This document shows, in pieces, positions 8,757 to 15,582 of a stretch of DNA of 64,000 nucleotides. Origin of the DNA: Rhizobiales bacterium YIM 77505 (lineage in GTDB: Bacteria; Pseudomonadota; Alphaproteobacteria; Rhizobiales; Beijerinckiaceae); the NCBI GenBank assembly GCA_000745135.1, contig JQNH01000001.1, forward strand, positions 1,550,001 through 1,614,000, in the 5' to 3' direction. Position 1 is the stretch's first letter. Every line of letters begins with the position of its first letter. The notes beneath the pieces are model-generated. The model made no database searches. It was not told the DNA's origin and worked only from the letters and a program-made list of their open reading frames with translations. The position numbers and the translations under genes were made by a program.

Positions 8757-9324
8757 TTCGCGGACTCGACCTCTCCCGCTGCGCGGGAGAGGATGGGGGC
8801 GCGCTCCCTCTCCCGCTTGCGGGAGAGGGGTGGGGTGAGGGCGAGGGCGAGGCTGGCGTCGGCGTTCAGATCGGCTCCCACTCGACCCCGATCGCCCGGC
8901 CGATCTGCCACAGCACGGCGTCAGGGTTCTCCATCACCTCCGCGTTCCAGAAGCGCAGCACCCGCCAGCCTTGCCTTGCGAAATAGCTGTCCCGCCGCTT
9001 GTCCTTTTCGCTCTCGGCGTGCTGGCTGCCGTCCAACTCCACGATGAGACGGTGCGTGAGACAGGCGAAGTCGGCGATATAAGGCCCAATGGGCGCCTGG
9101 CGACGGAACTTGACGCCGCCGAAGCGCCGATCGCGAAGAAGCCGCCACATTCGCTTCTCCACCGTGGTTGCTTCGCGCCGCAAGAGGCGCGCCTGATCGC
9201 GCTTCTGACCCTCGCGCATGGTGCCCTCACCCCAACCCTCTCCCGCAGGCGGGAGAGGGAGCGCGCCCTATCCTCTCCCGCGCAGCGGGAGAGGTCGAGT
9301 CCGCGAAGCGGACCGGGTGAGGGC
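8740..9324. mobile_element. 585-bp inverted-repeat cassette carrying one DUF559 gene
   Basis: Positions 8740-8842 and 9223-9324 are near-identical inverted copies of about 103 bp; I see only a few substitutions and a one-base length difference. Each copy starts with GCCCTCACCCGGTCCGC, contains two hairpin blocks (CTCTCCCGC...GCGGGAGAG, twice) and ends in GGGGTGAGGGC. Between them lies only the DUF559 gene: its ATG starts 3 bases inside the right repeat and its stop is 23 bases from the left repeat. No transposase is present and I find no target-site duplication. It could be a mobile cassette in which the endonuclease-like protein acts on the repeats, or a gene trapped between two independent REP-like elements. 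Confidence 0.6.
8866..9219 (-). CDS. DUF559 (Vsr-like, PD-(D/E)XK type) endonuclease-like protein
   Basis: The 117-residue product has the full DUF559 pattern: TTVEKRMWRLLRDRRFGGVK, FRRQAPIGPYIADFACL, the LIVELDGSQHA strand and the C-terminal GWRVLRFWNAEVMENPDAVL. Residues equivalent to the E...D...ExD set of Vsr/PD-(D/E)XK nucleases are present (Glu in VEKR, Asp in IADF, Glu and Asp in VELDG), so it may be an active nuclease; this is inferred from the family fold. No partner methylase or Vsr/Dcm gene is nearby. The start codon abuts an inverted repeat, so transcription must begin within the repeat or come from outside. Confidence 0.85.
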   Translation of the reverse strand: MREGQKRDQARLLRREATTVEKRMWRLLRDRRFGGVKFRRQAPIGPYIADFACLTHRLIVELDGSQHAESEKDKRRDSYFARQGWRVLRFWNAEVMENPDAVLWQIGRAIGVEWEPI

Positions 9325-9342
9325 AATCCGCAACGGGACGGC

Positions 9343-9879
9343 TCACGTCCAGGGTCGGAGCGCCTCGGGGGTGCGGAAATCCCGTGGGATGTCGGCATCG
9401 CGCGCAACGCCGCGCATGGCGTCCGGGTGCCGGGGGAAACCGCTGCGGCTGCTGTAGTCGCGTAGGGGCAGCCGTGGCTGCGAGCCGTCGCCCGAGAGGG
9501 CCTTGGCGCAATAAAGGTCGAGCGCCGTCACGCCGGCCACCGCAGCGAGCGCGATCCCGATATGAGGCGTGCGCGGGTTGTCGCCCTCGAGCCCGGTCGC
9601 AAGCGTGGCCAGATCGAGGACGTCCCCGCCAACCCGGCCCCAGACCCAAGGGGTCGGGTCGCGCGCCGCGAGAAGGCCGACGCCGGTTGCGATCTCGCGC
9701 ACCCCGTAGGCCTGGACGAGACGCTCCTGCCCCTCCATGCCGAGGCTGCGGGTGAGCGTGCGAGGGGCAAGGAGTTCGGCAAGACCGAGGGCAATGGAGA
9801 AGACCCCGAGCCCCCGGGCGAGGGTAGCGGTCTGCGTGCCGGCATGGCCGCGGCGGGTGCGAGCGGTTTCAGAGCGCAT
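9343..9879 (-). CDS. conserved hypothetical protein with hydrophobic segments
   Basis: The 178-residue product has an N-terminal hydrophobic region (LARGLGVFSIALGLAELLAP), the block GMEGQERLVQAYGVREIATG and WGRVGGDVLDLATL, then another hydrophobic helix (IGIALAAVAGVTALDLYCA) and a polar tail. I recall similar domains fused to or next to cyclase/dehydrase-like proteins in Hyphomicrobiales, but their role is unknown. It lies 77 bases downstream of the zinc alcohol dehydrogenase gene on the same strand and is probably co-transcribed with it. The ATG at 9879 was chosen as the start before the hydrophobic region. Confidence 0.75.
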   Translation of the reverse strand: MRSETARTRRGHAGTQTATLARGLGVFSIALGLAELLAPRTLTRSLGMEGQERLVQAYGVREIATGVGLLAARDPTPWVWGRVGGDVLDLATLATGLEGDNPRTPHIGIALAAVAGVTALDLYCAKALSGDGSQPRLPLRDYSSRSGFPRHPDAMRGVARDADIPRDFRTPEALRPWT

Positions 9880-9956
9880 GGCGTCACCTCGTTTGTTTGG
9901 CCGTCGGCCGTGGGCGGTGGCATTCCTCGTGTTCAAGCGCCGATGGCCGACTGCCT

Positions 9957-11129
9957 TCAGGGCGTCATCACCACCTTCACGCAGGCGTCCTTCTTGTCGC
10001 GGAAGGTCTCGTACATGGCCGGCCCGTCCTCGAGCCGCACGCGATGGGTGATGACGAAGGTCGGGTCGATCTGGCCCTGCTCGATGCGGCGCAGGAGGTC
10101 GTCGGTCCAGCGGTTCACATGGGTCTGGCCGGTGCGGATGGTCAGGCCCTTGTTCATCACCGCCCCGAAGGGAATCTTGTCGATGAGCCCGCCATAAACA
10201 CCGGGTATGGAGAGCGTGCCGGCCGGGCGGCACAGATACATCATCTCGCGCAGCACATGGGCGCGGTCGCTCTCGAGCATCATCGCCTGCTTGACCCGGT
10301 CGTACATGGAATCGAGCGTCGCGGTGGCGTGCGCTTCAAGGCCGACCGCGTCGATGCATTTTTCCGGACCCTTGCCCTTGGTCAGCTCCTCGATGCGCTC
10401 GACGACGCTCTCTTCCTCGAAGTTGATGGTGACGGCGCCGCCGGCCTTCGCCATGTCGAGGCGCTCGGGGATCCGGTCGATGGCGATCACCTGCCTAGCC
10501 CCGAGCAGGACGGCGGAACGGATGGCCATCTGGCCCACCGGGCCGCACCCCCAGATCGCCACCGTGTCGGTCGGCTGGATGTCGCACTGCACCGCCGCCT
10601 GCCAGCCGGTGGGGAGGATGTCGCTCAGGAACAGGACCTGCTCGTCCGAGAGCCCGTCGGGCACCTTGATGTGGGTGCGGTCCGCATAAGGAACGCGAAG
10701 ATACTCCGCCTGCCCGCCCGGGTAGCCGCCGGTCAGGTGGGTGTAGCCGAACAGACCTGCCGTGGTGCGGCCGAAAGCCTTGGCGGCCAGGTCCTTGTTG
10801 CGGTTCGTCGTCTCGCAGACCGAGAAGTTGCCGCGCCGGCACTGCTCGCATTCGCCGCAGATGATGGTGAAGGGAATCACCACCCGCTCGCCGACCTTCA
10901 GCTTCCCCTTCGCCTCCGGGCCGACCTCGACCACCTCCCCCATGCATTCATGGCCCATGATGTCGCCCGACTTCATGAACGGCACGAAGCCGTTGTAGAG
11001 GTGGAGGTCGGAGCCGCAGATGGCACAGGACGTCACCTTGATGATGGCGTCGCGCGGCTCCTCGATCCTGGGATCGGGCACCTCCTCGCAACGGATGTCC
11101 TCTTTGCCGTGCCAAACCAGGGCTTTCAT
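9957..11129 (-). CDS. zinc-dependent alcohol dehydrogenase (formaldehyde-dismutase/FDH-like MDR family)
   Basis: The 390-residue protein is a medium-chain dehydrogenase. It has the catalytic zinc site CAICGSDLHLYN and GHECMGEVVEVG, four structural-zinc cysteines (CGECEQCRRGNFSVC) and a Rossmann motif IWGCGPVGQMAIRSA. Length and motifs match the zinc-dependent group annotated as glutathione-independent formaldehyde dehydrogenase-like or threonine dehydrogenase-like enzymes; the true substrate is not known for most members. I chose the ATG at 11129 (MKALVWHGKEDI), the family N-terminus. It diverges from the 133-residue hypothetical gene at 11297. Confidence 0.9.
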   Translation of the reverse strand: MKALVWHGKEDIRCEEVPDPRIEEPRDAIIKVTSCAICGSDLHLYNGFVPFMKSGDIMGHECMGEVVEVGPEAKGKLKVGERVVIPFTIICGECEQCRRGNFSVCETTNRNKDLAAKAFGRTTAGLFGYTHLTGGYPGGQAEYLRVPYADRTHIKVPDGLSDEQVLFLSDILPTGWQAAVQCDIQPTDTVAIWGCGPVGQMAIRSAVLLGARQVIAIDRIPERLDMAKAGGAVTINFEEESVVERIEELTKGKGPEKCIDAVGLEAHATATLDSMYDRVKQAMMLESDRAHVLREMMYLCRPAGTLSIPGVYGGLIDKIPFGAVMNKGLTIRTGQTHVNRWTDDLLRRIEQGQIDPTFVITHRVRLEDGPAMYETFRDKKDACVKVVMTP

Positions 11130-11296
11130 GGGCGCTCTCCCGTCACGGCCGGTGGGCTCCCGCCTCGCCGCCCCGCCCGGCGTGAACCGGGAGCGGCAAG
11201 GATGGTTCCACGCGCGCGCCGGCGCGGCGGTTTGACTCGCCCCCGCACACGGTCCGGAGCCTCGCACGAACGGCCTCCGATCCCCATATCAAACCC

Positions 11297-11698
11297 ATGA
11301 TGAATCACGAGAAATGGCTGAATTTGAATGCGGCTTCGCAGGCTGTCCGCGAGCGCATGGACGGGCCCTGGCGGGTGCTGCCGATCGAGGGCCGGTTCGA
11401 GCTCGTCTACGAGGACGAGGCGGGCGCGCGCTCGATCCGCCGCGTGGTCGGACAGGAGTTGAAAGTCGGGCCGGGCAAGACCCTGCTCGGCGCGGTGGAC
11501 CGCGACCGCGACGCCTATCGGGGCTTTCGCGCCGATCGCATCCGGCTGCTCGTCGACATGGCCACCGGGGCGGTGGTCGAGCGCAACATTCTCGACTGGC
11601 TCCTCAAGCGGGCCATCCGGACGGCCCGGGAGGAGGCGCGCGCCCGGGCGGCGCGCGCGAGCGGCGCTCCTGCGGCGGACGCCTTCAAGGCTTGCTAA
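11297..11698 (+). CDS. hypothetical protein, possible WYL-like fold
   Basis: A 133-residue protein with FELVYEDEAGARSIRRVVG, then YRGFRADRIRLLVDMATGAVV and an Ala/Arg-rich helical tail. The pattern of an aromatic residue followed by FRADRI is like the ligand-binding WYL domain of bacterial regulators, but there is no DNA-binding domain, so this is only a resemblance. The start may be the ATG at 11297 or the next one at 11300. It lies 39 bases upstream of the GT4 gene on the same strand. Confidence 0.6.
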   Translation: MMNHEKWLNLNAASQAVRERMDGPWRVLPIEGRFELVYEDEAGARSIRRVVGQELKVGPGKTLLGAVDRDRDAYRGFRADRIRLLVDMATGAVVERNILDWLLKRAIRTAREEARARAARASGAPAADAFKAC

Positions 11699-11737
11699 CC
11701 AGGGCCTGCTAGCGTCGGCGCCTTTCTAGGGCGTCGC

Positions 11738-12955
11738 ATGCGCATCCTTCTCGCCAATACCGGCCATCCCGCCGACATCAAGGGCGGTGCTGAAGCGGCC
11801 GTGCTCGACCTTTCCCGCTGCTTGGCCAGGCGCGGCCATGAGGTGACGCTCGTGGTCCATCACGGCGGTCGCGCGCTCGAACGGCGCGAGGAAGACGGCG
11901 TTCGCGTCTTGGCGCTGCCGAACCGCAACCTCTACTATGCCTTCGACGGCAGGAAGCGCCCCGCCCCGCTGCGCCTTGCCTGGCATGCGCTCGACGGCGC
12001 CAACCCCTTCATGGCGCGCGCCTTCGGCCGCGTCCTCGACGAGGTGAAGCCCGAGCTCGTCAACACCCACGCCCTCGTCGGCCTGTCGCAGCTCGTGTGG
12101 CGCGAAGCGGCCCGGCGGGGGGTGCCGGTCGTCCACTACCTTCACGAATACGGGACCATGTGCCCGCGCGGCTCGGCCTTCAAGGACGGGACGCTGTGCG
12201 AGCGCGCCTGCCTTGCGTGCGGCGTGCTGACCCGGCCACGCAAGCGCTTGTCGCGGCTCGTCGACACCGTGGTCGGGGTGAGCCGCTTCACGCTCGAACG
12301 TCACCTCGCCTGGGGCTTCTTCCCCGAGGCGCGGCGCGCTGTCCTGCCGAACATCTTCGACCGGCTCGCCTTCGCCGGCAGGCCGCCGGCCGCGCACGGC
12401 CCCCTGCGCCTTGGCTATTTCGGCCGGCTCATCCCCGACAAGGGCGCGCAGCTCCTGCTCGACGCGGTCCGGGTCCTGCCTTCGACCGGCTGGACGCTCG
12501 ACGTCGCGGGCACGGGCGAGGAGGCCTATGTCGCCGAGCTTCGCGCCGCCGCCCCGCCCCAGGTGCGCTTTCTCGGCTGGACGGCGCCCGAGCGCTTCTT
12601 CGGCAGCATCGATGTGCTCGTGGTGCCTTCGCTCTGGCCCGATCCGCAGCCCCGGGTCGTCTTCGAGGCCTACGCGCATGGCGTACCGGTCATCGGCGCC
12701 CGGGCCGGCGGCATTCCCGAGCAGATCGACGAGGACAAGACGGGCTGGCTCTTCGAGGCAGGTTCGGCCGAAGCGCTCGCCGCGCTGCTCACGACGCGCC
12801 TTCAGGATCGCCGCGACCGAACGCTCTCCAGCGCGGACTTCGCCCGTCGCATCGACGACCTCAAGCCCGATCGCGTGGCGCGCCTCTACGAGCAGACCTT
12901 CCTCGACGCCATCGCGCACCGCCGAGCCTTTCCGGTTCCAATGTATCCGCAATAA
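11738..12955 (+). CDS. GT4 family glycosyltransferase, 3' end altered by prophage insertion
   Basis: The 405-residue product is a GT-B retaining glycosyltransferase. It has an N-terminal acceptor domain starting MRILLANTGHPADIKGGAE, a cysteine cluster (CPRGSAFKDGTLCERACLAC) typical of a subgroup of these enzymes, the donor domain LGYFGRLIPDKGAQLLLDA and the E-x7-E region VFEAYAHGVPVIGARAGGIP. The last residues MYPQ and the TAA stop lie inside the right end of the Mu-like element, which begins at 12942. Host sequence thus ends after ...PVP, close to the normal length of the family, so the enzyme may still work. The rest of the original gene end is not found next to the other prophage end in a form that I can identify. 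Confidence 0.88.
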   Translation: MRILLANTGHPADIKGGAEAAVLDLSRCLARRGHEVTLVVHHGGRALERREEDGVRVLALPNRNLYYAFDGRKRPAPLRLAWHALDGANPFMARAFGRVLDEVKPELVNTHALVGLSQLVWREAARRGVPVVHYLHEYGTMCPRGSAFKDGTLCERACLACGVLTRPRKRLSRLVDTVVGVSRFTLERHLAWGFFPEARRAVLPNIFDRLAFAGRPPAAHGPLRLGYFGRLIPDKGAQLLLDAVRVLPSTGWTLDVAGTGEEAYVAELRAAAPPQVRFLGWTAPERFFGSIDVLVVPSLWPDPQPRVVFEAYAHGVPVIGARAGGIPEQIDEDKTGWLFEAGSAEALAALLTTRLQDRRDRTLSSADFARRIDDLKPDRVARLYEQTFLDAIAHRRAFPVPMYPQ

Positions 12956-13019
12956 CTGATTGGCGGAATCCATCAGTCGGTGACGGGGATTGCCCGGGAT
13001 TGCCCTGAATTGCCCTGTC
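12942..13019 (+). promoter_or_regulatory. right end of the Mu-like element with transposase-type site
   Basis: The end is TGTATCC followed by GCAATAACTGATTGGC at 12949-12964, matching the sites at the left end. Just inside, ATTGCCC occurs three times at 10-base steps (from about 12989 to 13015). On the other strand this reads GGGCAAT, which overlaps the start of the site consensus, so these may be extra weak binding sites. The assignment rests on the matching ends, not on an experiment. Confidence 0.75.
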
Positions 13020-13060
13020 CTGCTCACTGCCGTGGCGGGAACGGCTGATCTTGCGAATAC

Positions 13061-13483
13061 TCATCGCAGTGGGCGGCGCGCCCGCAGCCGACCCCAGTAG
13101 CGATCGATGGCCGACCGTGACGGTGTGCGAGCCGGCCCGAACCGCTCCTCGCACGCGGCGACCGCCTCCTTGATGAGCATGCGGCCGAGGCACTCGGACA
13201 GGAAGACGGCGACTTCCGGGTCTCGGCCTATCCGCGAGCGTGGGCTGGCGGCCAGTTGCGCTCCGAGGCGGCCGGCGTCGAACTGAACCTGCTTGTCGAG
13301 CAGCGTCTTGTACTCCGCCGCGGAGATCAAGACGGCCGGAACGCCAAGCACGTTCGCCGTCATCGGAAAGGCCGGCCGCACCTCCACGCCAGGTAGAACA
13401 GTCGCCTCGACACGAAGATCAGCCTCTGCCGGTGGGGGTTCAACGCCCTCTGAAACCGCCTTCGAAGCCCCTTCGATGCTCAT
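13061..13483 (-). CDS. hypothetical prophage protein
   Basis: The 140-residue product starts MSIEGASKAVSEG and has no motif that I recognise. Its second half is charged (FLSECLGRMLIKEAVAACEE, then a basic tail RYWGRLRARRPLR), so nucleic acid contact is possible. It starts 9 bases after the protease stop and is the last gene before the right end. By position in Mu-like phages downstream of the protease one would expect a scaffold or head protein, but it has no visible similarity to either. Confidence 0.6.
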   Translation of the reverse strand: MSIEGASKAVSEGVEPPPAEADLRVEATVLPGVEVRPAFPMTANVLGVPAVLISAAEYKTLLDKQVQFDAGRLGAQLAASPRSRIGRDPEVAVFLSECLGRMLIKEAVAACEERFGPARTPSRSAIDRYWGRLRARRPLR

Positions 13484-13492
13484 GATACGCGC

Positions 13493-14422
13493 TCAATGCA
13501 GCCGCTTGGCGGCGAGAAACTCGGCCTCTGTCAGGCCCAGAGTGAGCGCAACCTGCCGCTCTTCTTCGCCGAGCGCCTCCTCCTGGCGCTCAGACCGCCG
13601 CGCCGGATAGAAGCCGGCCGGCGTCGTCGCTAGCAAACTGCGCAGGTTGGCGAGGCCTTCTTCGCTCGCGCACCACGAGCGGTACAGGTCGGCCATGCTC
13701 GCCGGGGCCTTGCCGGACGCGATGGCCTCGCTGATGAGCCTTTCGGTTTCCGCAGCCCGCATCCGGGCCTGGAGGCGGCACAGTTCCGCATTCACGGTCG
13801 CGAGGGTCACCACCGCCTTCTCGTGGACCTCGCGAGGAACGATCCGCGCCTTCAGCGCCTCGATGGCAGTTAGGATCTCCGCCTCGCCGGCAGCCGCCCC
13901 GATGCCGAGCGCGGCACACAAAACCGACGCGCTCCCGCCGGTGTCCTTAGTCCGAGCGGTCTGGGCGCTCGCGAGCGCGGGCTGGTTTGCCAAAGCGGGC
14001 GAGGCAACAAGGGCGGCGCTCTTGAGCCGCGTCACCCGCCCGTCCGCGTCGTGGAAGAAGGCTGGCGAGACATAGGCGTAGCTCCTGCAGGCGCGGGCAG
14101 CTCGATCCTTGTCCGTCCATTGCGTCAGCCCGAAGAGCCGTCCGTCCTCCACCACAAGATCGACAATCCAGCCGATGGGTTCGGCCTCTTCGCCCTTCGG
14201 CCCCTTGATCTCGGTCGCATGGTTGATGTCGATCGGGAGCTTGACACCATCCGCGCGAAACGTAGTGACGAGAACCGTGTAATCGACGGTGAAAGCCCTC
14301 CCGTCACGGGTCTTGTTCGTGCCCTGCCGGCCGAAAAGCTGAAGACGAGGGGGCGGCAGAGCGCTGCCGCTCGCTGGAACGCGGGCGAAAAGAGCCGCGA
14401 TCTGCAAAACCGGCGGGCGCAT
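13493..14422 (-). CDS. Mu-type phage protease (GpI-like)
   Basis: The 309-residue protein matches the Mu I protein family that processes the head. It has LQLFGRQGTNKTRDGRAFTV, the DINHATEIKGPKGEEAEPIG block (Asp-His with the AxG pattern typical of these proteases), GLTQWTDKDRAA, and YAYVSPAFFHDADGRV followed by LKSAALVASPALANQPAL. The C-terminal half is helical and charged, as in protease/scaffold fusions. The ATG at 14422 is preceded by GGGGG and lies 4 bases after the decoration-gene stop. It is here downstream of the decoration gene, the reverse of the order that I expect in Mu-like phages. Confidence 0.8.
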   Translation of the reverse strand: MRPPVLQIAALFARVPASGSALPPPRLQLFGRQGTNKTRDGRAFTVDYTVLVTTFRADGVKLPIDINHATEIKGPKGEEAEPIGWIVDLVVEDGRLFGLTQWTDKDRAARACRSYAYVSPAFFHDADGRVTRLKSAALVASPALANQPALASAQTARTKDTGGSASVLCAALGIGAAAGEAEILTAIEALKARIVPREVHEKAVVTLATVNAELCRLQARMRAAETERLISEAIASGKAPASMADLYRSWCASEEGLANLRSLLATTPAGFYPARRSERQEEALGEEERQVALTLGLTEAEFLAAKRLH

Positions 14423-14426
14423 CCCC

Positions 14427-14825
14427 CTAGATCTCCACCCACACGCCGCCCGGTTCGATGCCCCGCACGGTGCCGCACTTGGAGCGTGCCCCGCCTGCGT
14501 CCGTCCTGGCGACGGTCTCGTCATCGACGATGAAGCAGTCCTTCCCGACATCGGCCTGGGTGACGGCGTCGTCGCCCTTGTTGCGGTAAAGGAAGATGCC
14601 GCGGCGCACCCTGACCATGGCCGCACCGGCGCCGCCGCCGGTGTTGTCGACGCTCTCTTCGGCCCGGCCGGCGGCAAGAAGGCCCGTCGCCTCCCGGCCC
14701 TTCGTCAGATACCCGCCCTCGATCGCGACGAGCCCGCCCGCGAAGATTTTGACGTTCGCGGCGATGGGATAGGCCCAGTCGCCGTTGCCGCGGGTCGGGG
14801 TGTTTCGTTCTCCAAAAAGCGCCAT
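14427..14825 (-). CDS. head decoration-like phage protein
   Basis: A 132-residue protein beginning MALFGERNTPTR, with VAANVKIFAGGLVAIEGGYL, GRAEESVDNTGG, RRGIFLYRNKGDDAVTQADV and CFIVDDETVARTD. Proteins with this pattern sit next to the protease and major head genes of Mu-like prophages of Alphaproteobacteria and resemble capsid decoration proteins; exact function is inferred. No major head gene (gpT-like) is found beside it. It is 55 bases downstream of the 87-residue gene. Confidence 0.65.
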   Translation of the reverse strand: MALFGERNTPTRGNGDWAYPIAANVKIFAGGLVAIEGGYLTKGREATGLLAAGRAEESVDNTGGGAGAAMVRVRRGIFLYRNKGDDAVTQADVGKDCFIVDDETVARTDAGGARSKCGTVRGIEPGGVWVEI

Positions 14826-14879
14826 CGCTCGTCTCTCCTTGTGCTTGATTGTGCTTGAACGCAGGCGGCGCCCTCGCCG

Positions 14880-15143
14880 TCACCTCGTCTGGCCCCAACC
14901 CTTGTAGATGCCTTCGCCTTTCGCGGCCCGATCCCGGAGCGGCCCCTGCGCCTCCTCCAACCGCAGCGCGGCGAGGTGATCCACGTAGGACTTCCCGGTC
15001 GTGAAGCAGAAGTAGACGTCCGCATCGGACAGCTCGGCCGCAGCGGCCAAGCCGTTGAGCTGCTTCGCCGTGTCCGGCACGGACGAATCGTGCTGCATCG
15101 CCACCATGGCGGCCAATTCGCGGTAAGAGAGTTTCCCGTGCAT
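14880..15143 (-). CDS. small hypothetical prophage protein
   Basis: The 87-residue product starts at the ATG at 15143 (MHGKLSYREL); an in-frame GTG at 15155 would add four residues. It is mostly helical, with the segments AELSDADVYFCFTTGKSYV and HLAALRLEEAQGPLRD, and has no known motif. It lies about 100 bases downstream of the 111-residue gene in the same direction and is probably part of the late prophage transcript. Confidence 0.5.
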   Translation of the reverse strand: MHGKLSYRELAAMVAMQHDSSVPDTAKQLNGLAAAAELSDADVYFCFTTGKSYVDHLAALRLEEAQGPLRDRAAKGEGIYKGWGQTR

Positions 15144-15246
15144 TCCACACCTCACGAAGCTGATCGCGGCCTTGCCTCCTGGACCTGGCGGAGTCGTTCA
15201 GGCGGGCAGGAGGAGACTTCCCGTTATTGGACGGGCCGCGGCGCCC

Positions 15247-15582
15247 TCAACAACCCCCGTCTGATGCCGATGCGCCGCGCGGACGCGGCTTGAAGAACGT
15301 GGTGAGGCCGTAGCCGCCGTATCGCTGCGCCACGACGGCGCGGACGTGCTCGAGCCGGAACCGACCGCAGGCCTGCGCGCGGGCCAGCAGCAAGATGGCG
15401 AGGATCTCCTCCATATCGCGGTGCTGCGCGAGAACGGACAGCGCCCGGAACGCCTCATCCCCTTCCTGATCGATATGGTTGAGGAGCTGGGCGAGCTGCG
15501 CCTCGCGCTCTGCCCCGAGTTCCTGTCGCCGCGCCCTGAAATATAGGCCTATCAGATCCCCGGCACCCGTTTCTCCAGTCAT
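15247..15582 (-). CDS. hypothetical prophage protein translationally coupled to the tape-measure gene
   Basis: A 111-residue protein (MTGETGAGDLIGLYFRARRQ...) with a charged helical N-terminal two-thirds and a basic end. Its ATG at 15582 overlaps the tape-measure stop by 4 bases (ATGA), so the two are probably made together and it may be a tail protein. I recognise no family. Confidence 0.6.
   Translation of the reverse strand: MTGETGAGDLIGLYFRARRQELGAEREAQLAQLLNHIDQEGDEAFRALSVLAQHRDMEEILAILLLARAQACGRFRLEHVRAVVAQRYGGYGLTTFFKPRPRGASASDGGC

Noticed and set aside
8702-9324. CRISPR array suspected from regular GC-rich repeats
   Set aside because: The repeats are one pair of long inverted copies and a 24-bp direct tandem without spacers; no cas genes are nearby.
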